A DNA stretch of 64,000 nucleotides. Source: Adlercreutzia murintestinalis. Its GTDB lineage: Bacteria > Actinomycetota > Coriobacteriia > Coriobacteriales > Eggerthellaceae. The position numbers and the translations under genes are program-made. Below, one piece after another: positions 8,769-17,700 of this stretch (its first letter is position 1; each line of letters starts with the position of its first letter). Where the stretch lies: assembly GCF_943192905.1 (NCBI RefSeq), contig NZ_CALPCC010000010.1:1-64000 (forward strand), given 5' to 3'. The notes beneath the pieces are model-generated. The model did not search any database and had not been told where the DNA came from. It saw only the letters and a program-made list of their open reading frames with translations.

Positions 8769-9464
8769 TTAAGAAAGAGCCAGTGAATTCACCCATTCGC
8801 TGACGTCTGCGGCGCTGGCGCTGCCTGAGAACCTCATGCCTTCGAGCCACGTGCCGCCGTTTGCCATCTGCTCCAAAAGATCGGCGCTCTGCCCCAGGCC
8901 GGACGAGGTGGACGTGCAGAAGGGGATGACCATTTTGCCGTCAAAGTTGTTGCCGGAGACGAACCCGTCGACCGGCCAAGCCGCGATACCCCACCAGATC
9001 GGGTATCCGATGAAGACGGTGTCGTAGCCATCCCAGCCATCGGGAGTGACTTGGGTCAGCTCGATGTCGCGAGCGCTCTCATTCTCATGCTCTATGTTGA
9101 CGCGGCTGCCCTCCTGGTTCCAGTTGAGATCTTCGGAGGTATAGGGTTTGGCGGGGGTGATGGCGAACGTGTCGGCACCCAAGTCCGATGCGATCTGCTG
9201 CGCCACATGCTCGGTGTTGCCAGAGGCGGAGAAGTAGGCGACGAGCACGTTGCCTTGAGCTATAGGAGCGGGGCTTGCGGGAGCACTGGAGCTCTCAGAG
9301 GACGACGCGGAAGATGCCGCCTGCGAGCCGGACGATGACTGCTCCTGCGAGGAGGGCTGCTGCTGCCCCGCGCAGCCAACAAGCGCCAGACCCGCAAGGG
9401 CTAGGGCGACGACGATGCCCATGAGGGCGAACTTCCCTGTTCTTTTCGATGTTGATGCGTTCAT
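8769..9464 (-). CDS. Flavodoxin-domain lipoprotein
   Basis: A 231-residue exported flavoprotein. The N-terminus has a basic start, a hydrophobic core and a lipobox LVGC with lipidated Cys31. A Ser/Gln-rich spacer (about 33-68) leads to a flavodoxin fold with the FMN phosphate loop FSASGNTEHVAQQI, followed by GYPIWWGIAAWPV, the aromatic flavin-contact loop. Proteins of this kind probably act as membrane-anchored electron carriers or quinone/FMN reductases outside the cytoplasmic membrane. The gene is 38 nt downstream of the FMN reductase-like gene on the same strand and likely in its operon, which faces the LysR gene. Confidence 0.85.
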   Translation of the reverse strand: MNASTSKRTGKFALMGIVVALALAGLALVGCAGQQQPSSQEQSSSGSQAASSASSSESSSAPASPAPIAQGNVLVAYFSASGNTEHVAQQIASDLGADTFAITPAKPYTSEDLNWNQEGSRVNIEHENESARDIELTQVTPDGWDGYDTVFIGYPIWWGIAAWPVDGFVSGNNFDGKMVIPFCTSTSSGLGQSADLLEQMANGGTWLEGMRFSGSASAADVSEWVNSLALS

Positions 9465-9502
9465 TGCGATTCCTTTCTTCCTTAAATAACCGAACAGTCG
9501 AG

Positions 9503-9952
9503 CTAGATGCTTGCTGCAAGCGAGCGCGCCTCGCCTTCGTTGGTGGCCATGCCCATGTACTCCATGCCGTACAGGCTGGCGAAGCGGTTCATGGTGAACT
9601 CGCCCCGATGGAGCATTTCCTCTGTGGGGGCAGCCCCCTGGAACAGGAAGAAGAGCCGCTTACCCGCCATGCTCCCTTCCTCCACCGGCCCGTAGAAGCG
9701 GTCGAGCATGTTGCGCAGCATGCCGCTTAGGTCATGCCAGTAGACCGGCGATCCGATGACGATGGTGTCGGCCGCCCTGAACTGCGCCAGCAGCCCATCG
9801 AACTCGTCGTTGGCGAAGTGCTGCCCGTAGTCGTAGATCTTGTGATCGGCCAACTCGTAGGTCACGTAGTCGTGCCCGGCAAGGAGCGCGTGGGCCAGAC
9901 GTGCCGTGTTGCCCTCCTTCTCGGGGCTTCCGTTGATGAACAGGATGCCCAT
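9503..9952 (-). CDS. NAD(P)H-dependent FMN reductase / flavodoxin-like protein
   Basis: A 149-residue cytoplasmic flavodoxin-fold protein. The N-terminal GSPEKEGNTARL loop (8-19) binds the FMN phosphate, and IVIGSPVYWHDLSGMLRNML contacts the isoalloxazine ring, as in the NADPH-dependent FMN reductase and NAD(P)H:quinone oxidoreductase families. It is divergent from the LysR gene and upstream of the flavodoxin lipoprotein, which suggests a small redox operon under LysR control. The cytosolic/exported pairing is notable, but physical interaction is only inference. Confidence 0.85.
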   Translation of the reverse strand: MGILFINGSPEKEGNTARLAHALLAGHDYVTYELADHKIYDYGQHFANDEFDGLLAQFRAADTIVIGSPVYWHDLSGMLRNMLDRFYGPVEEGSMAGKRLFFLFQGAAPTEEMLHRGEFTMNRFASLYGMEYMGMATNEGEARSLAASI

Positions 9953-10059
9953 TGCCTTTACCGTCCTTATACGTTTCCAATTACACGGGTTTCGTGTCCA
10001 TACAAAGATTATGGGTGCGCAAGGCCCATGGCAGAAGTTCCGATTGGGGAGATAGTATG

Positions 10060-10078
10060 AACCTTAGGGTTCAAACTG
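10060..10078 (-). promoter_or_regulatory. Putative LysR binding site (copy 1)
   Basis: On the minus strand this reads CAGTTTGAACCCTAAGGTT. It matches 15 of 19 positions of CAGTTTCAACCCCTGGGTT at 11069-11087. It lies in the divergent region between the FMN reductase and lysR, and the inner GAACC-TTAG-GGTTC is palindromic, as expected for a LysR-type site. Confidence 0.6.
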
Positions 10079-10164
10079 CACCGATGGGAGGATGCGTGCG
10101 CCCTCTTGTCGGCAAACACCGATACGATCAGGACGATGAATGCGAATCGAGGCGGGAGGTGCCT

Positions 10165-11046
10165 TTGTACAACCATCAGCTGGACACGTTCGTGAAGGTC
10201 GCGGAACTCGGCAGCTTCTCCAAGGCGGCGGACGACCTCTACATCTCTCCGACCGCCGTCATCAAGCAGATGAATATCTTGGAGTCGAACCTCGGGGTGA
10301 CGCTCTTCAACCGCACGCACCGGGGGCTTACGCTCACGCGCGCGGGAGAGTCGCTTCTCGCAGACGTCCGTCATATCATCCAGTACTGCAACGAGGCGGC
10401 CGAGCGGGCGCGCCTTGCCGATGCCGCTGGGAAGAGCACCATCCGCGTGGGCTCCTCTCCCATGACGCCGAGCTCCTTTCTGGTGGAACTTTGGCCCAAG
10501 GTGCGAAAGCGCTGCCCCGGAGCCTCCTTCAAGCTTGTCACCTTCGAGAACACCCCCGAGAACGCCCGGCGAATCCTCGCGAACCTCGGCGAGGACATCG
10601 ACATCGTGGCGGGGGCCTTCGATGATGCGTTCCTAAAAAGCCGCAAGTGCGCGGGGCTTCTGCTCGACCACATGCCGCTTCGCGTCGCGGTGCCCACCTC
10701 GCACCCGCTCGCCTGCCGCGACGAGCTGACCACCCACGACCTCAAGGGCCAGGAGATATTTCTCATCCAGCGCGGCTGGAACGAGGAGACCGACCGGCTG
10801 CAGGACTTCATAAACGACGAGCTGGACGAGGCGACGGTCGAGGAGTTCCCGTTTCTGTGCCTCGATGTGTTCAACCGCTGCGAGGAGGAGGGCAAACTGC
10901 TCGTCTCCATCGACGCCTGGGAGAGCGTGCATCCCCTCTTGAGCCTCAAGCCCGTCGAGTGGGACTTCGCGCTTCCGTTCGGCATCCTCCACTCGCCCGA
11001 CCCTTCAGAGCAGGTCAGGGCCGTGCTCGACGCCATCGCTGAATAA
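10165..11046 (+). CDS. LysR family transcriptional regulator
   Basis: A 293-residue protein of standard LysR length. The winged HTH is at residues 3-62 (HQLDTFVKVAELGSFSKAAD then DLYISPTAVIKQMNILE), and the C-terminal part is a periplasmic-binding-like effector domain. The start was set at TTG 10165, five nucleotides after GGGAGG; a GTG at 10159 is an alternative. It lies between two candidate binding sites, one in front of its divergent flavodoxin neighbours and one in front of the aldo-keto reductase downstream, so it probably controls both and itself. The effector is unknown. Confidence 0.87.
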   Translation: MYNHQLDTFVKVAELGSFSKAADDLYISPTAVIKQMNILESNLGVTLFNRTHRGLTLTRAGESLLADVRHIIQYCNEAAERARLADAAGKSTIRVGSSPMTPSSFLVELWPKVRKRCPGASFKLVTFENTPENARRILANLGEDIDIVAGAFDDAFLKSRKCAGLLLDHMPLRVAVPTSHPLACRDELTTHDLKGQEIFLIQRGWNEETDRLQDFINDELDEATVEEFPFLCLDVFNRCEEEGKLLVSIDAWESVHPLLSLKPVEWDFALPFGILHSPDPSEQVRAVLDAIAE

Positions 11047-11068
11047 CATGCTCGAACCGGCTCAGACA

Positions 11069-11087
11069 CAGTTTCAACCCCTGGGTT
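11069..11087 (+). promoter_or_regulatory. Putative LysR binding site (copy 2)
   Basis: CAGTTTCAACCCCTGGGTT lies between the lysR stop and the aldo-keto reductase start and is the second copy of the motif at 10060-10078. Its place about 100 nt before the reductase start suits activation or repression of the reductase-hydrolase operon. Confidence 0.6.
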
Positions 11088-11184
11088 ATAAGCCCATCAC
11101 GAACTAAGACTTCTGCTTCCGCGGATGCGGCCCTATCGTTGGATTGACGAAAGGAAAACCGACTCCGACAAGGAAGTGGAAATC

Positions 11185-12027
11185 GTGGAATACATCACCT
11201 TGAACAACGGCGTGAAGATGCCCCAGCTCGGCTTCGGCGTCTTCCAGATCCCGGATGGCAAGGACACCGAGGACGCGGTGGCAACCGCCCTTGAGGTGGG
11301 CTACCGCTCCATCGACGCGGCGGCCGCCTACGGAAACGAGCGCGCGGTGGGGGCCGCCATCGCCAAGAGCGGCATCCCCCGCGACGAGCTCTTCATCACC
11401 ACGAAGCTCTGGGTGAGCGACGTGTCCTATGAGGGCGCCAAGCGAGGGTTCGCCGAGTCGATGGAGAAGCTCGGGCTGGACTACCTCGACCTCTACCTGA
11501 TACATCAGCCCATAAGCGACATCTTCGGCGCGTGGCGCGCCATGGAGGAGCTTTACAAGGAGGGTGTCATCCGCGCCATCGGAGTTGCGAACTTCTACCC
11601 CGACATGCTGGCGAACCTCATAACCTTCTCCGAGGTGGAGCCCGCCGTGAACCAGGTGGAGGCGAACGTCTACTTCCAGCAGTGGGCGGCTCAGGCCTAC
11701 ATGGAGAAGAAGGGCGTTGCCTTCGAGGGCTGGGCGCCGTTCGCCGAGGGCAAGAACGATCTGTTCCACAACCCCGAGCTTAAGACCATCGCCGATGCGC
11801 ACGGCAAGAGCATCGCCCAGGTGGTGCTGCGCTGGCTTCTGCAGCGCGGGATCGTCTGCATCCCCAAGTCGGTGAAGCGCGAGCGCATGGAGCAGAACTT
11901 CGACGTGTTCGACTTCGAGCTCACCCAAGAGGACATGGACCTCATCAAGACCCTCGACACGGGCGAATCGCAGTTCTTCGATCACCGCACTCCCGAGGCC
12001 GTAGAGATGCTTGCCGGACTGCACTAA
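11185..12027 (+). CDS. Aldo/keto reductase
   Basis: A 280-residue (beta/alpha)8 NADPH-dependent carbonyl reductase of the 2,5-diketo-gluconate reductase type. Visible are the N-terminal hairpin [29 protein letters not shown] with catalytic Asp and Tyr, the Lys in FITTKLWV, the His in DLYLIHQP, and [13 protein letters not shown] for NADPH phosphate. The start GTG 11185 follows AAGGAAG at 8-nt spacing; another GTG nine nucleotides upstream is possible. It is followed after 48 nt by a hydrolase gene and preceded by a LysR site. It probably reduces small aldehydes or ketones. Confidence 0.87.
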   Translation: MEYITLNNGVKMPQLGFGVFQIPDGKDTEDAVATALEVGYRSIDAAAAYGNERAVGAAIAKSGIPRDELFITTKLWVSDVSYEGAKRGFAESMEKLGLDYLDLYLIHQPISDIFGAWRAMEELYKEGVIRAIGVANFYPDMLANLITFSEVEPAVNQVEANVYFQQWAAQAYMEKKGVAFEGWAPFAEGKNDLFHNPELKTIADAHGKSIAQVVLRWLLQRGIVCIPKSVKRERMEQNFDVFDFELTQEDMDLIKTLDTGESQFFDHRTPEAVEMLAGLH

Positions 12028-12075
12028 GGAATCATCGATCGATGCCAAGAGGAACATTAAGGGAAAGGATTCATT

Positions 12076-13098
12076 ATGACTGAATCATCATTCGTAGAGC
12101 GCGAGTTCACTCCATTCAACGACAACGCCTTCGGGCTGGTGTACGAAGGAGCCCTGACCGAGAACGCCGACGGCGCCGTCAACATCGACGCTATCCGCTA
12201 CCCCTACCGCGACTTCACCGCAGTGGCGAACGTCTACACGCCCGCAGGCTACGAGTCGGCCAAGTCCTATCCCGCCGTGGTGGTGGCGCATCCCAACGGC
12301 GGCGTGAAGGAGCAGGTGGCCGGTAACTACGCCCAGAAGCTCGCCGAGGCCGGGTACATCGCGCTCGCCTTCGACGCGGCGTACCAGGGCGAGAGCGGAG
12401 GCGAGCCCCGCATGACGGACTGGCCGGAGAACCGCGTGGAGGACATCCACCGCGCGACCGACATCCTGCTGCAATACCCCGGCGTGGACGCCTCCCGCGT
12501 GGCGGCGCTCGGCATCTGCGGAGGCGGCGGCTACACCTTCAAGGCCGCCCAGACCGACAAGCGCTTCAAGGCCGTTGCCACGCTCTCCCTGTTCAACTCC
12601 GGAGAGGTGCGCCGCGAGGGCTTCCGAGGGAGCCAGGTCGACACCATCCAGGAGAGGCTGGCCGCTGCCGCAAAGGCGCGCCAGGACGAGACTGACGGAA
12701 AGGTCGCAGCGCTTACGCCCAACATGTGCGAGACCGCAACGCCCGAGCAGGCCGACACCATGCCCTACGACCTGTACCGCGAGGGCTATTACTACTACGG
12801 CCGGGACTGCGCACACCCCGGCAGCACCTTCAGCTACACGGTGTCCAGCCTGATGGAGCTTGCCGCCTGGGACGCGCGCGAGGGAGCGCAGCTTATAGAC
12901 GTCCCGCTCCTCATGATGATGGGCTCGCACGCTGACACGGGCTACATGACCATCGACTGCTTCGAGCGCGCCGTGAACGCACCCGTCCGCGAGCTCTTCG
13001 AGATCCCCGGCGCCACGCACATCCAGACCTACTGGAAGCCCGAGTACGTCTCCCAGGCCGCGGGCAAGCTCGTCGAGTTCTTCGGCAAGCACGTGTAG
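12076..13098 (+). CDS. Alpha/beta hydrolase with cysteine nucleophile (dienelactone hydrolase/YcjY-like)
   Basis: A 340-residue alpha/beta-hydrolase. The nucleophile elbow is GICGGG with Cys148 in place of the usual Ser, as in dienelactone hydrolase and YcjY-type families. HPNGGVKEQ is the oxyanion-side loop, the acid is probably the Asp in GSHADTGYMT, and the His lies in GATHIQTYW near the C-terminus. No signal peptide is seen, so it acts in the cytoplasm. AAGGGAAAGGA precedes the ATG, and the gene follows the aldo-keto reductase by 48 nt, so they are co-transcribed. Substrates may be lactones, esters or acyl groups; none can be named. Confidence 0.82.
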   Translation: MTESSFVEREFTPFNDNAFGLVYEGALTENADGAVNIDAIRYPYRDFTAVANVYTPAGYESAKSYPAVVVAHPNGGVKEQVAGNYAQKLAEAGYIALAFDAAYQGESGGEPRMTDWPENRVEDIHRATDILLQYPGVDASRVAALGICGGGGYTFKAAQTDKRFKAVATLSLFNSGEVRREGFRGSQVDTIQERLAAAAKARQDETDGKVAALTPNMCETATPEQADTMPYDLYREGYYYYGRDCAHPGSTFSYTVSSLMELAAWDAREGAQLIDVPLLMMMGSHADTGYMTIDCFERAVNAPVRELFEIPGATHIQTYWKPEYVSQAAGKLVEFFGKHV

Positions 13099-13143
13099 CG
13101 GATGCGTGGCGGAGGAAGGCGGAGATAGAAAGGACGAAGCGAG

Positions 13144-13740
13144 TTGAAGGGCTTCGTTTTCAGTAACCCCGTAAGAGCAGTGTTCGGATCCAGCTGCCTA
13201 GACGAGCTCGGGGCGTTCGTGGAGGGAAAGCGCGCCATGCTCGTCAGCGGGGCCGCATCCGCCAAGGCAAGCGGCAGCTACGATGCGGTTGCCGCCGTGC
13301 TCAAGGAGCATGCCGCATCGCATCGCGACTACGACGGCATCAAGGTGTGCACCTACGACGCCATACGAAAGGGAACCGCCCTTGCCGTCGGAAACGATGT
13401 CGAATGCGTCATTGGGCTGGGCGGCGCGGCCTGCATGGACACAGCGAAGGCCATCGCGTTTTGAGCGAGACACGCAGATGACATGGACGCCTACCTCACG
13501 CACGAGCTGGAGCAGAGAAACGACGAGAAGCTGCCGCTCGCGCTGATCCCCACCTACCTCTCCACCGGCTCGGAGGCCAACGGGGCGAGCGACATCATGG
13601 GCTATGCGGGCGGCATCAAGGGCGTCTACGCCGACCTCGCCCTGCTCTATGCGCCCTTCACCTACTCGCTCGATGCGAAGGCAACTACGTACGGCCTGAT
13701 GGTCATGCTGGCGCAGACCGGCTACCGCTACTTCACGGAT
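13144..13740 (+). pseudogene. Iron-containing alcohol dehydrogenase remnant
   Basis: The N-terminal half of a group-III (iron-type) alcohol dehydrogenase. It starts at TTG 13144 and has the typical KGFVFSNPVRAVFGSSCLDE opening, then IGLGGAACMDTAKAIAF. An in-frame TGA at 13462-13464 interrupts it, probably from GGA (Gly). The same frame continues cleanly with ARHADDMDAYL, PTYLSTGSEANGASDIMGYA and DAKATTYGLMVMLAQTGYRY. It breaks off near 13740, where the remnant of a different gene begins. The metal-binding C-terminal half is absent, so it is inactive. It follows the hydrolase operon on the same strand. Confidence 0.82.
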
Positions 13741-13750
13741 CGCAATCCCA

Positions 13751-14389
13751 TATCGCGCGGTCTATGACGCGGGCTACACGTTCTTCGACACGGCGGAGTG
13801 CTATGTGGGTACGCGTCCCGACGGCACGCTGTCGCATAACGAGGATCTGGTGGGAAAGGCATTCGAGGGCATGCGCGACGAGGTGGTGATCGCCACCAAG
13901 TTCGGCGTTACCCATGCGCCCGACAAGACGCTCATCCTCGACAGCGCTCCTGACACGATACGCGCGTCCGTCGAAGGGAGCCTGAAGCGGCTGCGCACCG
14001 ACTACATAGACCTCTACTACCAGCACCGCATCGATCCGAAGGTGGAGCCCGAAGATGTGGCGGAGGCGATGGCGGAGCTCATCGGCGCAGGCAAGATTCG
14101 CGCCTGGGGGATATCGGAAGCCAACGAGGAGTACCTGCGCCGCGCCCATGCGGTATGCCCCGTCTCCGCCGTGCAGAACCGCTTCTCAATGATGGTGCGC
14201 TGGCACGAGGGGCTCTTCCCCGTGCTCGAAGAGCTCGGCATCCCCATCCCCGGGTCGCGCAAGGTCGAGCGGCTGCGGCAGAACGCGCGTGCTTCCGAGC
14301 TCTCGCTGACCGCAGGAGAGATGCAGGCGATCAATGCCGAGCTGGCAAAGTCAGACCTGCTCGTGTTCGGAGGCCACAAGGCACGCTGA
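13751..14389 (+). pseudogene. Aldo/keto reductase remnant joined to the dehydrogenase remnant
   Basis: This frame begins inside an aldo-keto reductase at AVYDAGYTFFDTAECYVG, the second beta-strand with the catalytic Asp/Tyr; the first 40 or so residues are missing. It runs through VIATKFGVTHAPDK and YIDLYYQHRIDPKVEPEDVA normally. At LFPVLEELGIP it jumps to IPGSRKVERLRQNARASELS, skipping roughly 100 residues of the barrel (short repeat GGCATCCCCATCCCC at the junction). Two deletions therefore shaped it: one fused it to the dehydrogenase in a shifted frame, the other is internal and in frame. Confidence 0.8.
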
Positions 14390-14444
14390 GCGACTGAGGC
14401 GATATAGAGGGATACCCGCAGGTGGCCATTCTCCCCGTCCTATG

Positions 14445-16541
14445 TCATTGCGCGTGCTGAGGATCGGCGTGGGCGAGCGTGAGAGCCTTGAGGGTGGCCT
14501 CGTCGCGCTCCCGCTTCATCTTCAAGGCAAGAGGATAGAGGATAAGGGAGGCAAGCACGGAGGCCAGCGCGAACAGCATCAGGGCGATTTCGTCCGAAAG
14601 GACGGCGCTCAGATCCGTACCGCTCATGCACGCGCGAACGCCGTCGATGGCGTAGGTGAATGGAAGAAACGGGGGCACGTCGGAGGCAAATCCTTCGCCC
14701 AGCACCGCCGGGAACGTGCCCGAGCAGCATACCACCTGCACGATAAGGACGACGATGGCCAGGGCCTTCCCGGGAATGTCGAAAAGGCTGAACAGCTGGA
14801 GAATGCAGAAGAAAGAGAAGCCGACGCAGGCGAGGAACAGCAGGAACTGTCCGGTGCCGGCATTCGGAACGCCAGACAGCATAGCCCCGACGGCCGCCGC
14901 CACCACGTTGAGCGCCACGAGCACGAGATACAGGGGCCACCGCCCGAACACCGCGGCGAAGCGGCCCGCGTACTCCATGTTCTTCGAGGGGAAGGGGTCG
15001 AAGATGAAGAAGAGCAGAAGCGACCCGAGCCAGAGGCAGAGCGTGAGGAACAGGGGCGCGAAGCCGTAGCCGAAGGCGTCGAGATCGCCATAGGTATCCC
15101 TCTCCATCTCGACGGGAGCGACGATGTAGTCTCCGTACTCCGTCGACGTGGCTGTCAGTGATTCTTCGAGCGCTGCATGCCCTTCGGAGAGCCCCTCCTG
15201 CAGGCTGGCAACTCCTTCACCCAGCTCCGCTGTCCCGCTGTTGAGCTCGCTCACCCCGGAGCTGAGAGAGGATGCGCCGTCGGCTAAGGCCGAAGCGCCC
15301 TCTTGCAGCTGGTGCGCGCCCTCAGTGGTGCTCCGCACCGCACTGCTGGCCAACCCAATGCCGTTAGTCACACTATGGGCACCGAAGATGAGCGTGCCGG
15401 GGGTCTCGCTATCGCCCAGCGCCTCTTCCGCCTGGGTCAAGCCCTCCTCAATAGACCCCATTGCGCCGGCTATAGTGCTGCCGTCGCCGGAGTCGCCGCT
15501 GCCGCCCAGCGCGGCACTCGCGCGACCGATTCCCCTTGAAAGGGCGTGGCTCTCAGCTGCGGGCAGCAGGTTCGCCTCGATGGCGGCCATGGCAGCTTCG
15601 GCGGGAATCGCTCCGGCCTTCCACCCGGCAACGATCTCGGCGATGCCGCTTTCCAGGTTCCTGGCCGCATCTTCGGCATCGGTCAGGCCGGAATTCACGG
15701 TCTGAATTCCGACGGCAACAGCCGAAGAGGCTTCCCTCGCCGCTCTAATACCCTCCTTGAGCTCCTTTGCGCCCGCTTCCACCGAGGAAGCCGCGCCTGA
15801 CAGGGTGGCGCTGCCGCTCCCGTTCAGTTTCTGATCCAACTCGTCCACGCCGCTGGCCAGCTCGCCGAGACCCTCGGTCAGCTCGCCGGTGCCGCGTCCT
15901 AGCTCACCGGCCCCGTCGGAAAGCGCAGATATCCCCTCGGCCAGTTCAGAGGTGCCGTCCTTCAGCTGGGTCGTCCCGTCGACGGCATCGGAGAATCCCT
16001 CCTCCGCATCGTAGAGCCCCTCGGCCAGTGCCTCCCCATACTGTGCGCCGATCTTCTCATTGACCGTCTCGTGCAGTGCCGTCTCCATCTTCGACGAGAG
16101 GGTCGAGAGCATGAAGTTCTTCCTCATATTGCTGAAGAAGGTGATGCGAGCGGTTTCCGGCGAGGAGGTCTGACCCGCCGCTACGCGCTCGCTGAAGTCG
16201 GCGGGAACCACCACGGCCATGTAGTATTCGCTGTTCTCGATCCCTGACTCGACGAGCTCCGGCCCTTCAGTCGTCCAAAGTGCGGAGTCGTCTTCTTGGA
16301 TGGCCTCGACCAACTCGTCGCCGTAGTTTTTCCATGCGTCATCGACGGGTGCCCCTTCGTCCAGGTTTACCACTGCGACGGGGAGCTCCTTCATCTTCTC
16401 GTAGGGGTCCATGAACACGTTGACGTACAGAAGGCCGAACAGCGCCACAATGAGCGGCACCGCCACGAGACCGATGTACGTCAGGGGGTTTCTGCGGGCG
16501 GTGGCGAATGCGTCTCGCAGGACAGGGACAACGGAACTCAA
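14445..16541 (-). CDS. YhgE/Pip-family membrane protein (ABC-2-like)
   Basis: A 698-residue protein with one N-terminal membrane segment (about 22-42), then an extracytoplasmic region of about 470 residues, and five or six C-terminal membrane segments. The exported part contains many short heptad-like repeats (DGTSELAEGISALSDGAGEL and similar), the hallmark of YhgE/Pip proteins; the C-terminus is ABC-2-permease-like. Relatives include phage-infection protein Pip and type-VII-secretion-linked YhgE. It is divergent from a TetR gene 108 nt away, with an operator palindrome between them, so it is probably repressed by it. Its substrate is unknown. Confidence 0.88.
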   Translation of the reverse strand: MSSVVPVLRDAFATARRNPLTYIGLVAVPLIVALFGLLYVNVFMDPYEKMKELPVAVVNLDEGAPVDDAWKNYGDELVEAIQEDDSALWTTEGPELVESGIENSEYYMAVVVPADFSERVAAGQTSSPETARITFFSNMRKNFMLSTLSSKMETALHETVNEKIGAQYGEALAEGLYDAEEGFSDAVDGTTQLKDGTSELAEGISALSDGAGELGRGTGELTEGLGELASGVDELDQKLNGSGSATLSGAASSVEAGAKELKEGIRAAREASSAVAVGIQTVNSGLTDAEDAARNLESGIAEIVAGWKAGAIPAEAAMAAIEANLLPAAESHALSRGIGRASAALGGSGDSGDGSTIAGAMGSIEEGLTQAEEALGDSETPGTLIFGAHSVTNGIGLASSAVRSTTEGAHQLQEGASALADGASSLSSGVSELNSGTAELGEGVASLQEGLSEGHAALEESLTATSTEYGDYIVAPVEMERDTYGDLDAFGYGFAPLFLTLCLWLGSLLLFFIFDPFPSKNMEYAGRFAAVFGRWPLYLVLVALNVVAAAVGAMLSGVPNAGTGQFLLFLACVGFSFFCILQLFSLFDIPGKALAIVVLIVQVVCCSGTFPAVLGEGFASDVPPFLPFTYAIDGVRACMSGTDLSAVLSDEIALMLFALASVLASLILYPLALKMKRERDEATLKALTLAHADPQHAQ

Positions 16542-16569
16542 GTCTGCTTTCCTCCAGTTTTTAAGTCAG

Positions 16570-16590
16570 GTATGATTGAGAAAATCATAC
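16570..16590. promoter_or_regulatory. TetR operator palindrome
   Basis: GTATGATT-N5-AATCATAC, a perfect 8-bp inverted repeat in the 108-bp divergent region between the YhgE/Pip gene and tetR. It is the obvious candidate operator for that regulator. Confidence 0.7.
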
Positions 16591-16649
16591 AAATGTAAGA
16601 AAACTTAATCTATAGACACATCTCCGATGTGTATGGATTTGGAGGAACC

Positions 16650-17222
16650 ATGGGGAAAAAGGGCGATGAGACGAGGAACGCCCTGGCCGACGCCCTGCTG
16701 ACGATTCTCCTCGAAGACGGCCGCGGCGCCATAACGGTGAAGCTGGTCTCGGAAAGGGCTGGGGTGGACCGACAGACCTTCTACTACCACTTCAGGGGGA
16801 TGGAGGAGCTCGTTGGCTACCTTTCCGAAAGGGAGGCGAGCGAGTTGGCTGCGCAAATCGACCACGATGCGTCCTTCGATGAGTTCGTAGACAGGTTCGT
16901 CGACCAGATATCTGCGAGGAAGCGGGTTTTCAGGGCGCTGCTCGACCGGTTCGGACGGCCAACGCTGAGGGTGCTGCTACACGAGAGGGCGACCGGACTT
17001 CTGCGAATCTACGCGCACCGGGAGCTCGTCGATGTCGAAAGGCAGATCGGACCCCGGTGCCGCGACGAGGCGGTGGAGTATTGCGTCCGCGCGTCGGCAT
17101 CGGTGCTCGAGGCGTGGATCACGGGCGAGCTGGACATGGACGGAGAACGCCTCAAAAGCTTTCTCGCCAGATCGTTCCGACAGCAGATGATCGGGGTGCG
17201 TGAGATAAAGGGCCAGGCCTAA
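16650..17222 (+). CDS. TetR/AcrR family regulator
   Basis: A 190-residue TetR protein. The HTH is at about residues 28-50 (ITVKLVSERAGVDRQTFYYH then F), and the C-terminal domain resembles the dihydroxyacetone-kinase-regulator (DhaS-like) TetR group. The start was set at MGKKGDE, preceded by GGAGG at 16641-16645. It is divergent from the YhgE/Pip gene and shares with it the palindrome at 16570-16590. Its stop lies 2 nt from the region holding a partition-protein remnant on the other strand. Confidence 0.84.
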   Translation: MGKKGDETRNALADALLTILLEDGRGAITVKLVSERAGVDRQTFYYHFRGMEELVGYLSEREASELAAQIDHDASFDEFVDRFVDQISARKRVFRALLDRFGRPTLRVLLHERATGLLRIYAHRELVDVERQIGPRCRDEAVEYCVRASASVLEAWITGELDMDGERLKSFLARSFRQQMIGVREIKGQA

Positions 17223-17484
17223 TGTCTCGCTGACCAAAGTTCGGTATGGTGCGCATGAGGATGAACTGGTCGAGCGCCTTGCCCCGCGGCTCCCTGAAGC
17301 CCTCCCAGGCATCGTCCAGTTCGCACTCGTAGGCCGCCTCGTAGGCCTCGTGTGCCCATTGGCGCAGCTTCGTCTGGCCGTTCACCTCGATGCTCCGCAC
17401 GAGCCCCGAGACGTCGCCCAGCTCCTTGCGGTTCTGGTAGCTGCTCTCGACGCACTGCGCGAGCGGGATCTTGGTCGTTTCCAT
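17222..17484 (-). pseudogene. ParB-like mobile-element protein remnant (internal deletion)
   Basis: An intact N-terminus METTKIPLAQCVESSYQNRK followed by ELGDVSGLVRSIEVNGQ resembles the start of ParB/Spo0J nuclease-fold proteins of integrative elements. The frame then passes directly to TKLRQWAHEAYEAAYECELD and a C-terminal end, without the middle of the ParB domain. Below 17222 the frame runs antisense through tetR and is not meaningful. It is most likely the scar of a plasmid- or ICE-borne gene, next to the inverted-repeat-rich segment at 17562-17665. Family assignment is tentative. Confidence 0.5.
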
Positions 17485-17561
17485 CTTTCAGGCCTCCTTT
17501 AGTCTTGTCGGCTCGCCCCCTTTGGGCTCGCCTTGTGGCACGTGTCCCGCACAGCGGCGAC

Positions 17562-17665
17562 GCACGCGCAAGGGAGGAAAGCGAAACCCGGAGGGCTTCG
17601 AGTTTTCGAGAGGACATGGGAAGGGGCGCATCCGCCTGAAAAGTTTTCGCGGCCCTTGCGCGTGC
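17562..17665. repeat. 13-bp inverted repeat enclosing smaller hairpins
   Basis: GCACGCGCAAGGG (17562-17574) is exactly inverted at 17653-17665 (CCCTTGCGCGTGC). The 78 nt between contain CGAAAC/GTTTTCG half-sites. Such nested inverted repeats are typical of transfer or replication origins of mobile elements, but no nick site is recognised. Confidence 0.5.
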
Positions 17666-17676
17666 GCCGGTGCCGT

Positions 17677-17700
17677 GCGAACGTGCGGGCTCAAGGCGAC
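17677..17700 (+). repeat. 24-bp direct repeat, left copy
   Basis: GCGAACGTGCGGGCTCAAGG plus CGAC is repeated exactly at 24267-24290 in the same orientation. The pair encloses 6.6 kb holding the ATPase pair, TetR and nitroreductase. Confidence 0.75.

Noticed and set aside
11104-12057. Long open frame antisense to the aldo-keto reductase
   Set aside because: Its His/Leu/Val-rich composition is the usual shadow of a GC-rich gene; the plus-strand frame has clear catalytic motifs.
12088-13092. Long open frame antisense to the alpha/beta hydrolase
   Set aside because: It mirrors the third-codon GC bias of the real gene and has no motif.
13462-13464. In-frame TGA in the dehydrogenase as a selenocysteine codon
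   Set aside because: The position corresponds to a glycine (GGA) before ARHADD, no SECIS-like hairpin follows, and the gene is truncated anyway.
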